Position numbers and translations under genes: made by a program
Notes under the pieces: model-generated
What the model was told of the DNA's origin: nothing
What the model saw: the letters and a program-made list of their open reading frames with translations, nothing else
Databases searched by the model: none
Source of the DNA: Streptomyces sp. NBC_00258
GTDB taxonomy: Bacteria; Actinomycetota; Actinomycetes; Streptomycetales; Streptomycetaceae
DNA length: 64,000 nucleotides
Reading direction: 5' to 3'
Assembly (NCBI RefSeq): GCF_036182465.1
Contig: NZ_CP108081.1
Coordinates: 9,114,001-9,178,000, forward strand
Part shown: positions 17,476 to 26,216 of the stretch, one piece after another
How positions within the stretch are numbered: the first letter of the stretch is position 1
Layout: each line of letters starts with the position of its first letter

Positions 17476-19100
17476 GCCCCGCGATCACTCAGGTCCAACT
17501 CGCGGCGGGGGAGGCCAGCGAGCACCGGCCGCTGATCATCTCCCTGTTCGCGGTCTTCGTAGTCGCCACCCTCGTCATCACCGTCTGGGCCGGCCGGCAG
17601 ACCAAGGACGCCGCCGACTTCTACGCGGGCGGCCGTCAGTTCAGCGCCTTCCAGAACGGCCTCGCGGTCTCCGGCGACTACATGTCCGCCGCCTCGTTCC
17701 TCGGCATCGCGGGCGCCATCGCCCTCTTCGGGTACGACGGCTTCCTGTACTCCATCGGCTTCCTGGTCGCCTGGCTGGTGGCCCTGCTCCTGGTCGCCGA
17801 GCCACTGCGCAACTCCGGCCGGTACACGATGGGCGACGTCCTCGCGTACCGCATGCGTCAGCGCCCGGTGCGTACGGCGGCCGGCACCTCCACGATCGTC
17901 GTCTCGATCTTCTACCTGCTGGCGCAGATGGCGGGCGCGGGCGTCCTGGTCTCGCTGCTGCTCGGTATCACCAGCGACGCCGGCAAGGTCGGCATCGTCG
18001 CCCTGGTCGGCGTCCTGATGATCGTGTACGTCACCATCGGCGGCATGAAGGGCACCACCTGGGTCCAGATGGTCAAGGCCGTGCTGCTCATCAGCGGCAC
18101 CCTGCTCATCACCTTCCTGGTGCTGCTCAAGTTCGACTTCAACGTCTCCGAACTGCTCGGCAAGGCGGCCGAGAACAGCGGCGGGGGCGCGGCCTTCCTG
18201 GAGCCGGGCCTGAAGTACGGCCTCACGACCACGTCCAGCATCGACTTCATCTCGCTGGGCATCGCCCTGGTGCTGGGCACCGCGGGCCTGCCGCACATCC
18301 TGATCCGCTTCTACACGGTGCCCAACGCCAAGGCCGCGCGTAAGTCCGTGAACTGGGCGATCGGCATCATCGGCGGCTTCTACCTGATGACCATCGCGCT
18401 CGGTTTCGGCGCGGCGGCCCTCATCTCGAAGGAAGAGATCGTCGAGTCCAACCCCGCCGGCAACACGGCCGCGCCACTGCTCGCGCTCCATCTGGGCGGC
18501 GTCGACTCGGCCTGGGGCGCGATCCTGCTCGCCACGATCTCCGCGGTGGCCTTCGCCACGATCCTCGCGGTGGTCGCCGGTCTGACCCTGGCCTCGTCCT
18601 CGTCGTTCGCCCACGACATCTACGCGAACGTCATCAGGAAGGGCAAGGCCACCGAGAAGGAGGAGATCAACGCCGCCCGGTACGCGACCATCGGTATCGG
18701 CGTCGTCTCCATCGGCCTCGGCGCCCTGGCCCGTGACCTCAACGTCGCCGGTCTGGTCGCCCTCGCCTTCGCGGTCGCGGCCTCCGCCAACCTGCCGACG
18801 ATCCTCTACAGCCTCTTCTGGAAGAAGTTCACCACCCAGGGCGCGCTGTGGTCGATCTACGGAGGCCTCACCACGGCGGTCGGCCTGGTGCTGTTCTCGC
18901 CCGTCGTCTCGGGCAAGGCCACCTCGATGTTCCCGGACGTCGACTTCCACTGGTTCCCGCTGGAGAACCCGGGCATCATCTCCATCCCCGCCGGCTTCCT
19001 GCTCGGCTGGCTCGGCACGATCCTGTCCAAGGAGGAGCCGGACGTCCGCAAGTACGCCGAACTGGAGGTCCGCTCCCTCACCGGCACCGGAGCGCACTGA
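17472..19100 (+). CDS. Sodium:solute symporter family protein (ActP/MctC-like)
   Basis: A 542-residue SSS-family transporter with about 13 hydrophobic helices. Typical family stretches are DFYAGGRQFSAFQNGLAVSGDYMSAASFLGIAGAI (TM1-2), AGTSTIVVSIFYLLAQMAGAGVL, and the signature-like region GLPHILIRFYTVPNAKAARKSV. The closest characterised types by motif are acetate permease ActP and the monocarboxylate transporter MctC, which carry acetate, propionate or pyruvate with a cation. The ATG overlaps the DUF485 stop. The final residues are acidic and basic cytoplasmic tail (SKEEPDVRKYAELEV). Substrate choice cannot be read from the sequence. A strong hairpin follows 14 bp after the stop. Confidence 0.9.
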   Translation: MSPAITQVQLAAGEASEHRPLIISLFAVFVVATLVITVWAGRQTKDAADFYAGGRQFSAFQNGLAVSGDYMSAASFLGIAGAIALFGYDGFLYSIGFLVAWLVALLLVAEPLRNSGRYTMGDVLAYRMRQRPVRTAAGTSTIVVSIFYLLAQMAGAGVLVSLLLGITSDAGKVGIVALVGVLMIVYVTIGGMKGTTWVQMVKAVLLISGTLLITFLVLLKFDFNVSELLGKAAENSGGGAAFLEPGLKYGLTTTSSIDFISLGIALVLGTAGLPHILIRFYTVPNAKAARKSVNWAIGIIGGFYLMTIALGFGAAALISKEEIVESNPAGNTAAPLLALHLGGVDSAWGAILLATISAVAFATILAVVAGLTLASSSSFAHDIYANVIRKGKATEKEEINAARYATIGIGVVSIGLGALARDLNVAGLVALAFAVAASANLPTILYSLFWKKFTTQGALWSIYGGLTTAVGLVLFSPVVSGKATSMFPDVDFHWFPLENPGIISIPAGFLLGWLGTILSKEEPDVRKYAELEVRSLTGTGAH

Positions 19101-19114
19101 CCGTCACGCCCAGT

Positions 19115-19144
19115 GGCCGCGTCGTAGATCCCTACGACGCGGCC
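19115..19144 (+). terminator. Perfect 13-bp hairpin after the symporter operon
   Basis: GGCCGCGTCGTAG pairs without mismatch with CTACGACGCGGCC across an ATCC loop. It lies 14 bp after the symporter stop and 134 bp before moaA. There is no U-tract. Confidence 0.75.
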
Positions 19145-19278
19145 GCGGTGCGTCTCGTGGGATCAGGGCCCGTCCCGTTGTCGGTCCCGTCACGTAGGCT
19201 CGCTGGTATCGGATCGACTGATCGACCGGATGTCTCTGCCGAGGTCCGTACGGAAAGAGCTAGAGGGAGGGGGCCCAC

Positions 19279-20268
19279 GTGCTCATCGACACCTACGGCC
19301 GAGTGGCCACCGATCTGCGTGTCTCGCTGACCGACCGGTGCAATCTCCGCTGCACGTACTGCATGCCCGAGGAGGGCCTGCAGTGGCTGGCAAAGCCCGA
19401 CCTGCTCACGGACGACGAGATAGTCCGCCTCATCGACATAGCCGTCACCCGGCTGGGCATCACCGAGGTCCGCTTCACCGGCGGCGAGCCCCTGCTGCGC
19501 CCCGGCCTCGTCGGCATAGTGGAGCGCGTGGCGGCCATGGAGCCCCGCCCCCAGATGTCCCTGACGACGAACGGCATCGGCCTCAAGCGCACCGCGACCG
19601 CCCTGAAGGCGGCGGGCCTGGACCGGGTCAACGTCTCGCTGGACACCCTCCGCCCGGACGTCTTCAAGACCCTCACCCGCCGTGACCGCCACAAGGACGT
19701 CATCGAGGGCCTCGAAGCCGCCCGCGCCGCGGATCTGACCCCGGTCAAGGTCAATTCCGTACTGATGCCGGGACTGAACGAGAACGAGGCGCCCGACCTG
19801 CTCGCCTGGGCCGTGGAGCACGACTACGAACTGCGGTTCATCGAGCAGATGCCCCTGGACGCGCAGCACGGCTGGAAGCGCGACGGCATGGTCACCGCCG
19901 GTGACATCCTCGCCTCACTGCGTACGCGCTTCGAGCTCACCGAGGAGGGCTCCGAGGAGCGGGGCTCGGCACCCGCCGAGCGGTGGGTCGTGGACGGGGG
20001 CCCGCACCGGGTCGGTGTGATCGCCTCCGTGACGCGCCCGTTCTGCTCGGCCTGCGACCGTACGCGGCTGACGGCCGACGGCCAGGTCCGCACCTGCCTG
20101 TTCGCGCGCGAGGAGACCGACCTGCGGGCCGCACTGCGTTCGGACGCGCCGGACGAGGAGATAGCCCGTATCTGGCGGCTCGCGATGTGGGGGAAGAAGG
20201 CAGGGGCGGGCCTGGACGACCCGACGTTCGTCCAGCCGGACCGGCCCATGTCGGCGATCGGCGGCTGA
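19279..20268 (+). CDS. moaA: GTP 3',8-cyclase MoaA (molybdenum cofactor biosynthesis)
   Basis: A 329-residue radical SAM enzyme that rearranges GTP to 3',8-cyclo-GTP, the first step of molybdopterin synthesis with MoaC. The SAM cluster is C21-x3-C25-x2-C28 in CNLRCTYCMP, GGEPLLRP (about 68-75) contacts SAM, and the second 4Fe-4S cluster uses C256, C259 and C273 (CSACDRTRL...RTCLF). The protein ends in Gly-Gly, which is essential in characterised MoaA. GTG start with AGAGGGAGGGGG just upstream. It is convergent with the small zinc-protein gene, only 12 bp apart. No other moa genes are in the window. Confidence 0.95.
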   Translation: MLIDTYGRVATDLRVSLTDRCNLRCTYCMPEEGLQWLAKPDLLTDDEIVRLIDIAVTRLGITEVRFTGGEPLLRPGLVGIVERVAAMEPRPQMSLTTNGIGLKRTATALKAAGLDRVNVSLDTLRPDVFKTLTRRDRHKDVIEGLEAARAADLTPVKVNSVLMPGLNENEAPDLLAWAVEHDYELRFIEQMPLDAQHGWKRDGMVTAGDILASLRTRFELTEEGSEERGSAPAERWVVDGGPHRVGVIASVTRPFCSACDRTRLTADGQVRTCLFAREETDLRAALRSDAPDEEIARIWRLAMWGKKAGAGLDDPTFVQPDRPMSAIGG

Positions 20269-20280
20269 TCGCTCCGCCCT

Positions 20281-20529
20281 CTAGGGGGACTCCGGGGACT
20301 CCCAGTCCTCCAGGAGTACGACGTCCTTCAGGAAGCCCCGTACGCCCAGGAACTGGGACAGGTGCTCCCGGTGTTCCTCGCACGCGAGCCAGGTCTTGCG
20401 GCGCTCCGGCGTGTGCAGTTTGGGGTTGTTCCAGGCGAGGACCCAGACCGCGTCCGCCCGGCAGGCCTTCGCCGAACAGATAGGGGAGGAGGGTGAGGAC
20501 GGGTCGGAGCCGGGGACGTTCAGAATCAC
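20281..20529 (-). CDS. Small conserved protein with Cys/His zinc-like motif
   Basis: An 82-residue protein containing ICSAKACRAD (C18, C23), a tryptophan-rich strand (AVWVLAWNNPKLH) and TWLACEEHREHL (C50, H53, H56). The ligands fit one structural zinc site. From memory, Streptomyces homologues next to moaA are sometimes labelled acetone carboxylase; nothing here supports such activity. The GTG start overlaps the stop of the tiny upstream membrane gene (GTGA), indicating an operon transcribed towards moaA. The end is acidic (LLEDWESPESP). Function unknown. Confidence 0.75.
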   Translation of the reverse strand: MILNVPGSDPSSPSSPICSAKACRADAVWVLAWNNPKLHTPERRKTWLACEEHREHLSQFLGVRGFLKDVVLLEDWESPESP

Positions 20530-20693
20530 GCCTCGACCCTACGCCAGCGGCGTAGGCCGGCCGCTCCGGGTGCTGTCGCGGGGGCCGCGAACCATGCTCC
20601 GAAAAAGGCGACGCCGAGCAGCCACGGGGGGAGCTGCCCGGCGTCGGTCTGTCGCTCCGACGGGGGATGCGGAGCGCGTACGAAGTATGTCAC
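20526..20693 (-). CDS. Predicted 55-residue single-span membrane protein
   Basis: A very small gene read from a GTG at 20693: a charged N-terminal part (VTYFVRAPHPPSERQTD), one hydrophobic segment (LPPWLLGVAFFGAWFAAPATA) and a basic tail (LRRWRRVEA), so probably N-out/C-in or tail-anchored. Support comes from its GTGA overlap with the downstream zinc-like protein gene, its place between that gene and the DUF3099 gene on the same strand, and codon third-position GC. I do not recognise a family. It could also be non-coding, with the overlap arising by chance. Confidence 0.5.
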   Translation of the reverse strand: MTYFVRAPHPPSERQTDAGQLPPWLLGVAFFGAWFAAPATAPGAAGLRRWRRVEA

Positions 20694-20791
20694 GGGTAAC
20701 CCGTTGCCCGGCACCGGAACAACATGATTGATCTGAGCTTTTCTTGAGCTTGGTACGGTCCTGAATCTCGGCCGCGGAGGATCGTTCGTGG

Positions 20792-21178
20792 TCAGGTCCG
20801 CTCGTGCGGTTCGTCCCGCAGCCGGGCACCCGCATCGGTCCCGAGGTCTTCCGGGACGGATTCCGCGGCGTCGCTCGCGCGGGGCGCCGCGAGCATCGGA
20901 CGGGTCGGCGCGGTCACGAACGTGGACGGCAGCGAGGGCGCGTTCTCCCGGCCCGCGTTGGCGATCACCACGGAGACGTAGGGGAGCAGGATGCCGAGCG
21001 CCAGGGCAACGACGGCGACGTGCCGTTCGACGTTCCAGAGGGTGGCCGCGAGGATCACCGAGAGTGTGCGGACGGACATCGAGATGATGTAGCGGCGCTG
21101 CCTGCCACGTACATCGTCGGCGAGGCCCTGCCTGGCTCCGGTGATCCGGAAGACCTCGACCTCGCTCTGCTTCCGCAT
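20792..21178 (-). CDS. DUF3099 domain-containing membrane protein
   Basis: A 128-residue actinobacterial membrane protein. The N-terminal part MRKQSEVEVFRITGARQGLADDVRGRQRRYIISM is basic and is followed by two hydrophobic helices (RTLSVILAATLW; VAVVALALGILLPYVSVVIANAG), the DUF3099 core. The C-terminal tail is Pro/Glu-rich and probably disordered. The ATG at 21178 is chosen because it starts exactly at the conserved domain; the upstream in-frame extension has no similarity I know. Function unknown; it is commonly near moaA and a GlsB-type gene in Streptomyces as I recall, so the neighbourhood is conserved. Confidence 0.8.
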   Translation of the reverse strand: MRKQSEVEVFRITGARQGLADDVRGRQRRYIISMSVRTLSVILAATLWNVERHVAVVALALGILLPYVSVVIANAGRENAPSLPSTFVTAPTRPMLAAPRASDAAESVPEDLGTDAGARLRDEPHERT

Positions 21179-21390
21179 CACGTTCCACCACCCGCCTGTG
21201 TCGGACGCTCCCCTGGCCCGTACAGCCTCCACGTTACGCCGCGGCTGCGTCGCCTACGAGACCGGGGCAGGTCCGGTTTCGGCGGGGTAGGGCTGCGCCG
21301 TACCGCGTATGGCCGTGCCCGACATGCGCCGTATGGCGGACAGGCCGAGACTGGCCCTAATGCTCACGTAGAGCCGTATAGGAGGCAGCC

Positions 21391-21666
21391 ATGGGCTGGT
21401 TGTGGGCGATCATCGTGGGATTCGTGCTGGGCCTGCTGGCCAAGGCGATCATTCCGGGCAAGCAGCACAGTCCGCTCTGGCTCACCACGATCTTCGGGAT
21501 CATCGGCGCGATCGTCGGCAACGCGATCGCCCGTGGCTTCGGCATCGACGAGACGCGCGGCATCGACTGGGGCCGCCACGTCCTCCAACTCGGCGCCGCG
21601 ATCGTCATCGTCTTCCTCGGCGACATGATGTACACGGCGATGCGGGGCAACAAAGAGAGAGCCTGA
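21391..21666 (+). CDS. GlsB/YeaQ/YmgE family stress-response membrane protein
   Basis: A 91-residue protein with three hydrophobic helices and the family pattern GWLWAIIVGFVLGLLAKAIIPGKQ, TTIFGIIGAIVGNAIARGFG and ILQ-type third helix (LQLGAAIVIVFLGDMMY). Members (transglycosylase-associated protein family) are small inner-membrane proteins often induced by stress; biochemical function is not established. A strong ribosome-binding site (AGGAGG) lies seven bases before the ATG. It is monocistronic, with a 36-bp perfect palindrome immediately after the stop codon. Confidence 0.9.
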   Translation: MGWLWAIIVGFVLGLLAKAIIPGKQHSPLWLTTIFGIIGAIVGNAIARGFGIDETRGIDWGRHVLQLGAAIVIVFLGDMMYTAMRGNKERA

Positions 21667-21673
21667 AGCGGGG

Positions 21674-21709
21674 GCGCCCCTTGGCGGGGGCGCCCCCGCC
21701 AAGGGGCGC
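21674..21709 (+). terminator. 36-bp perfect palindrome after the GlsB-type gene
   Basis: The 17-base arms GCGCCCCTTGGCGGGGG and its exact complement flank a CG centre, so the whole stretch is self-complementary. It begins 7 bp after the stop codon. The right arm runs into the dispersed GGGGCGCGGGGAACTGCGCG motif. It is a very strong transcript 3' end. Confidence 0.8.
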
Positions 21710-21726
21710 GGGGAACTGCGCGACCG
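21703..21726 (+). repeat. Dispersed 3'-end motif GGGGCGCGGGGAACTGCGCG, copy 1
   Basis: GGGGCGCGGGGAACTGCGCG followed by ACCGGCC. The same words recur after chpE (about 43245) and after the SPFH gene (46677-46756), in every case 3' of a gene and joined to a hairpin. It fits a short non-coding repeat family of this genome. Confidence 0.7.
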
Positions 21727-21786
21727 GCCCCCACACATCCGCACCACACGAACCGAGGCCGCCGTTCCCCTGCCTCTAGCGTGCCC

Positions 21787-23049
21787 CTAGCGGAGCTCAA
21801 CCGCGGCAAGGTTCTTCTTGCCCCGCCGCAGCACCAGCCACCGCCCGTGCAACAGATCCTCCTTGCCGGGGACGGCATCCTCGGAGGCGACCTTCACGTT
21901 GTTCACGTAGGCCCCGCCCTCCTTGACCGTCCGCCGCGCCGCGGACTTGCTGGCCACGAGGCCCACCTCCGCGAAGAGGTCCACCACGGGGCCGAGCTCG
22001 TCGACCTGGACGTGCGGCACCTCGGAGAGCGCCGCACTCAGCGTCTTCTCGTCGAGCCCACCGAGCTCACCCTGACCGAAGAGGGCCTTCGACGCGGCGA
22101 TCACGGCGGCCGTCTGCTCACCGCCGTGCACCAGAGTCGTCAGCTCCTCGGCGAGAGCCCGCTGGGCGGTACGCGCCTGGGGCCGCTCCTCCGTCAGCTT
22201 CTCCAGCTCCTCGAGCTCCTCGCGGGACTTGAAGGACAGGATCCGCATGTACGTCGAGACGTCCCGGTCGTCCACGTTCAGCCAGAACTGGTAGAACGCG
22301 TACGGCGTCGTCATCTCCGGGTCGAGCCAGACCGCGCCGCCCTCGGTCTTGCCGAACTTGGTGCCGTCCGCCTTGACCATCAGCGGCGTCGCGACACAGT
22401 GCACCTCGGCGTCGGGCTCCAGCCGGTGGATCAGGTCCAGCCCCGCCGTGAGGTTGCCCCACTGGTCGCTGCCGCCCTGCTGGAGCGTGCAGCCGTACCT
22501 CCGGTAGAGCTCCAGGAAGTCCATGCCCTGGAGCAGCTGGTAGCTGAACTCCGTGTAGCTGATGCCCTCCTGGGACTCCAGACGCCGGGCGACGGAGTCC
22601 TTCGTGAGCATCTTGTTGACGCGGAAGTGCTTGCCGATGTCCCGGAGGAACTCGATGGCCGAAAGCCCGGCCGTCCAGTCCAGGTTGTTCACCATCACCG
22701 CGGCGTTCTCGCCCTCGAAGGACAGGAACGGCTCGATCTGGCCGCGCAGCCGGCCGACCCAGTTGGCGACAGTCTCCGGGTCGTTCAGCGTGCGCTCCGC
22801 CGTCGGGCGCGGGTCGCCGATCTGGCCGGTCGCACCGCCCACCAGGGCCAGCGGGCGCAGGCCCGCGTGCTGGAGGCGGCGCATGGTGAGGACCTGCACC
22901 AGATGCCCCACGTGCAGCGAGGCCGCCGTGGGGTCGAAGCCGCAATAGAACGTGACGGGACCGTCCGCGAGCGCCTTGCGCAATGCATCCTCGTCGGTGG
23001 ACAGGGCGAACAGCCCGCGCCACTTCAGCTCGTCGACGATGTCCGTCAC
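21787..23049 (-). CDS. tyrS: Tyrosyl-tRNA synthetase
   Basis: A 420-residue class I synthetase charging tRNA-Tyr. The HIGH equivalent is HVGHL at about residues 49-53 (AASLHVGHLVQ); the KMSKS equivalent is KFGKTEGG at about residue 230, the form typical of bacterial TyrRS of the TyrS type; tyrosine-site motifs include YCGFDPTA and GGSDQWGN. The C-terminal about 70 residues (ESA...KEGGAYVNNVKV) form the S4-like RNA-binding domain. No T-box leader is evident in the 67 bp before the ATG. It lies just downstream of the tldD/pmbA-like pair on the same strand. Confidence 0.96.
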   Translation of the reverse strand: MTDIVDELKWRGLFALSTDEDALRKALADGPVTFYCGFDPTAASLHVGHLVQVLTMRRLQHAGLRPLALVGGATGQIGDPRPTAERTLNDPETVANWVGRLRGQIEPFLSFEGENAAVMVNNLDWTAGLSAIEFLRDIGKHFRVNKMLTKDSVARRLESQEGISYTEFSYQLLQGMDFLELYRRYGCTLQQGGSDQWGNLTAGLDLIHRLEPDAEVHCVATPLMVKADGTKFGKTEGGAVWLDPEMTTPYAFYQFWLNVDDRDVSTYMRILSFKSREELEELEKLTEERPQARTAQRALAEELTTLVHGGEQTAAVIAASKALFGQGELGGLDEKTLSAALSEVPHVQVDELGPVVDLFAEVGLVASKSAARRTVKEGGAYVNNVKVASEDAVPGKEDLLHGRWLVLRRGKKNLAAVELR

Positions 23050-23116
23050 GGTTCTCGTGTCTCCTTGGATGATCTTCGGGCAGCCGGAATGACAGCCGAC
23101 TGCGAGGCTATCGAGG

Positions 23117-24511
23117 TTATACGCCCTGACTGACAGAGCTCATATTGAAGTCGGGCACCCTCAGCGACGGCATCGCGGCCCTGGTGAACCAGTCGCTCCA
23201 CTCGCGCGGCAGCGTCTTCTCCGTGCGCCCGGCCTCGGTCGCCCGCCCCAGCAGGTCCACTGGCGACTCGTTGAACCGGAAGTTGTTCACCTCGCCGACG
23301 ACCTGGCCGTCCTCGACGAGGTAGACGCCGTCCCGGGTCAGCCCGGTCAGCAGCAGCGTCGCCGGGTCGACCTCACGGATGTACCAGAGGCAGGTCAGCA
23401 GCAGGCCCCGCCCGGTCGCGGCGACCATGTCCTCCAGGGACTTGTCCTCGCCGCCGTCCAGGATGATGTTGCCGATGCCGGGGGCCACCGGCAGACCGGT
23501 CAGGCCGGCGCTGTGCCGGGTGCTCGTCAGATGCCTCAGCTCGCCCTCGTGGACCCACTCCGTGGGACGGAGCGGCAGCCCGTTGTCGAAGACGGAGGCG
23601 TCGTCGCCGGAGGAGTGCGTGAGCACGAAGGGCGCGGACTCCAGGCCCGGCTCGTTCGGGTCGCTGCGCAGGGTCAGCGGCAGGTCGGTGAGCCTCTCGC
23701 CGACGCGCGTCCCGCCGCCGGGCTTGCTGAACACCGTCCGGCCCTCGGCCGCGTCCCGGGCCGCCGCCGACCACATCTGGTAGATCAGCAGGTCCGCGAC
23801 CGCGGTCGGCGGCAGCAGCGTCTCGTACCGGCCGGCGGGCAGCTCGACGCGCCGCTCGGCCCAGCCCAGCCGCGTGGCCAGCTCCGCGTCGAGCGCCGCC
23901 GGGTCCACGTCCTTGAAGTCCCGCGTCGACCGGCCAGCCCACGCCGAGCGCGTACGGTCCGGCGACTTGGCGTTCAGCTCCAGCGTTCCGTTGGGCTGGT
24001 CGTGCCGCAGGCGCAGCCCCGTGGACGTACCGAGATAGCTGGAGACGAGCTCGTGGTTGGCGAAGCCGTACAGCTCACGTCCGCCCGCACGCGCGCGTGC
24101 GAACGATTCGCCGAGGGCCGGGGCGAAGTCCGCGAAGACCGTCGACGACGTCTCGGCGGGCGCGTCCGTGAAGTCGGGGGAGGCGGGCACGCCCTCGACG
24201 AGCGGCTGCGCGTCCTCGGCGGGGCCCGCGCCCCGTGCCGCGGCCTCGGCGGCCCGTACCAGCGGCTCCAGCTCGTCCGCGGTCACGGCCGCACGCGAGA
24301 CGACTCCGGACGCAGTGCCTTCGCGGCCGTCAACGGTCGCGACGACGGTCAGCGTGCGCCCGCGCGTGACGCCGTTGGTGGTCAGCGCGTTGCCCGCCCA
24401 GCGCAGGTTGGCGGTCGACTGCTCGTCGGCGATGACGATGCACCCGTCCGCCCGGGACAGTTCGAGGGCGCGCTCGACGATCTCGTGCGGCTTGTTCGTA
24501 CGAGGGCTCAT
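23117..24511 (-). CDS. TldD/PmbA family metallopeptidase, PmbA(TldE)-like subunit
   Basis: A 464-residue PmbA/TldE-like protein. It begins with the family's N-terminal domain (HEIVERALELSRADGCIVIADEQSTANLRWAGN) and has the C-terminal domain pattern SAGLTGLPVAPGIGNIILDGGEDKSLEDMV and NNFRFNESPVDLL. It lacks HExxxH, as expected for the non-catalytic partner. In E. coli, TldD-TldE degrade or process peptides such as microcin B17 and CcdA. The ATG overlaps the upstream tldD stop (ATGA), so the heterodimer subunits are coupled. In actinomycetes such pairs are sometimes linked to ribosomally made natural products, but no precursor gene is seen here. Confidence 0.9.
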   Translation of the reverse strand: MSPRTNKPHEIVERALELSRADGCIVIADEQSTANLRWAGNALTTNGVTRGRTLTVVATVDGREGTASGVVSRAAVTADELEPLVRAAEAAARGAGPAEDAQPLVEGVPASPDFTDAPAETSSTVFADFAPALGESFARARAGGRELYGFANHELVSSYLGTSTGLRLRHDQPNGTLELNAKSPDRTRSAWAGRSTRDFKDVDPAALDAELATRLGWAERRVELPAGRYETLLPPTAVADLLIYQMWSAAARDAAEGRTVFSKPGGGTRVGERLTDLPLTLRSDPNEPGLESAPFVLTHSSGDDASVFDNGLPLRPTEWVHEGELRHLTSTRHSAGLTGLPVAPGIGNIILDGGEDKSLEDMVAATGRGLLLTCLWYIREVDPATLLLTGLTRDGVYLVEDGQVVGEVNNFRFNESPVDLLGRATEAGRTEKTLPREWSDWFTRAAMPSLRVPDFNMSSVSQGV

Positions 24512-26031
24512 CGACCGGCCTCCTGGGTGGTGTTGAGGATGTTGACGCCCTTGAAGAGGGCCGACGGGCAGCCGTGCGAGACCGCCGCGACCTGGCCCGG
24601 CTGGGCCTTGCCGCAGTTGAAGGCGCCGCCCAGGACGTAGGTCTGCGGGCCGCCGACCGACGCCATCGAGCCCCAGAAGTCCGTGGTCGTCGCCTGGTAG
24701 GCAACGTCCCGCAGCTGGCCCGTGATCCGCCCGTTCTCGATCCTGAAGAACCGCTGCCCGGTGAACTGGAAGTTGTAGCGCTGCATGTCGATCGACCAGG
24801 ACCGGTCGCCGACCACGTAGATCCCGCGGTCGACGCTCCCGATCAGATCCTCGGTGGACATCCCGGCGGGATCGGGCTGCAGCGACACGTTCGCCATGCG
24901 CTGTACGGGCACATGCCCGGGGGAGTCGGCGTACGCGCACCCGTTGGACCGCTCGAAGCCGGTCAGCTTCGCGATGCGCCGGTCCAGTTGGTAGCCCACC
25001 AGCGTCCCGTCCTTCACCAGGTCCCAGGACTGTCCGGCCACGCCCTCGTCGTCGTACCCGATGGTCGCGAGCCCGTGCTCGGCGGTGCGGTCCCCGGTGA
25101 CGTTCATCAGATCGGAGCCGTACCGCAGCTTGCCCAGCTGGTCGAAGGTGGCGAAGGAGGTCCCGGCGTACGCAGCCTCGTAGCCGAGCGCGCGGTCCAG
25201 CTCGGTGGCGTGGCCGATGGACTCGTGGATGGTCAGCCACAGGTTGGACGGGTCGACGACCAGGTCGTACACCCCGGCCTCGACGCTCGGCGCCCTCATC
25301 TTCTCGGCGAGCAGCTCCGGGATCCGCGCGAGCTCCGACTCCCAGTCCCAGCCGGTGCCCGTGAGGTACTCCCAGCCGCGCCCCACGGGCGGCGCGATCG
25401 TGCGCATCGAGTCGAACTCGCCGCTCGACTCGTCGACGGCGACGGCGGTCAGCTGGGGGTGCAGCCGGACCCGCTGCTGCGTCGTCACCGTCCCCGCCGT
25501 GTCCGCGTAGAACTTGTTCTCGTGCACCGTCAGCAGCGAGGCGTCCACATGACTGACGCCGTCCGCCGCGAGCAGCCGTGCGCTCCACTCCGCGAGCAGC
25601 CCGGACTTCTCCTCGTCCGGCACGGAGAAGGGATCGATCTCGTACGAGGAGATCCAGGTCTTCTCGGCGTGCACCGGCTCGTCCGCGAGCTCCACGCGCT
25701 CGTCCGAACCCGCCGCCTTGATCACCTGGGCCGACAGCTTCGCCATCGCCACGGCCTGCGACGCCACCTTCGCGGCGCTGTCCATCGTCAGGTCCACACC
25801 CGACGCGAACCCCCAGGTCCCGCCGTGCACCACACGCACCGCGTAGCCCAGATCCGTGGTGTCCGAGGACCCGGCCGGTTTCGCGTCCCGCAGCCGCCAG
25901 GCCGCGCTGCGCACCCGCTCGAACCGGAAGTCCGCATGGTCGGCACCCAGCGCCCTGGCCCGCGCGAGCGCCGCGTCGGCCAGGGCCCTCAGCGGCAGTG
26001 CCGTGAAGGCTTCGTCGATGGAATGAGGCAC
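24508..26031 (-). CDS. tldD: TldD/PmbA family zinc metallopeptidase, TldD-like catalytic subunit
   Basis: A 507-residue TldD protein. The zinc motif HESIGHATELD (HExxxH, residues 269-274) is diagnostic, and the later cysteine-containing segment VLGGAFNCGKAQPGQ supplies the third ligand region. With the downstream PmbA-like subunit it should form the barrel-shaped heterodimer that hydrolyses unfolded peptides in the cytoplasm. The GTG at 26031 is chosen because AGGGAG lies seven bases upstream; an in-frame ATG at 26070 has no ribosome-binding site. It is first in the two-gene operon, with tyrS following the pair. Confidence 0.9.
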   Translation of the reverse strand: MPHSIDEAFTALPLRALADAALARARALGADHADFRFERVRSAAWRLRDAKPAGSSDTTDLGYAVRVVHGGTWGFASGVDLTMDSAAKVASQAVAMAKLSAQVIKAAGSDERVELADEPVHAEKTWISSYEIDPFSVPDEEKSGLLAEWSARLLAADGVSHVDASLLTVHENKFYADTAGTVTTQQRVRLHPQLTAVAVDESSGEFDSMRTIAPPVGRGWEYLTGTGWDWESELARIPELLAEKMRAPSVEAGVYDLVVDPSNLWLTIHESIGHATELDRALGYEAAYAGTSFATFDQLGKLRYGSDLMNVTGDRTAEHGLATIGYDDEGVAGQSWDLVKDGTLVGYQLDRRIAKLTGFERSNGCAYADSPGHVPVQRMANVSLQPDPAGMSTEDLIGSVDRGIYVVGDRSWSIDMQRYNFQFTGQRFFRIENGRITGQLRDVAYQATTTDFWGSMASVGGPQTYVLGGAFNCGKAQPGQVAAVSHGCPSALFKGVNILNTTQEAGR

Positions 26032-26216
26032 GGAGGTCTCCCTGCTGTCGTCGCCTGTCGGTCCGATCATGTCGCGCGGGCGCGCCGGGGGCCACAACTT
26101 TCTGTAGGGATCCGACAGCGAGTCCGTTGCGTCACTGTCGGCGCCCGATTCTCCGTACGGGGGACGGTGCCGATAGGTTTTCGAGGTACCAGACCGGCTA
26201 TCGAAAGGGTGATCCG

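Noticed and set aside
23050..23116. T-box leader before tyrS
   Set aside because: The gap is 67 bp, too short for a T-box, and no TGGNACC-type anti-terminator sequence is present.
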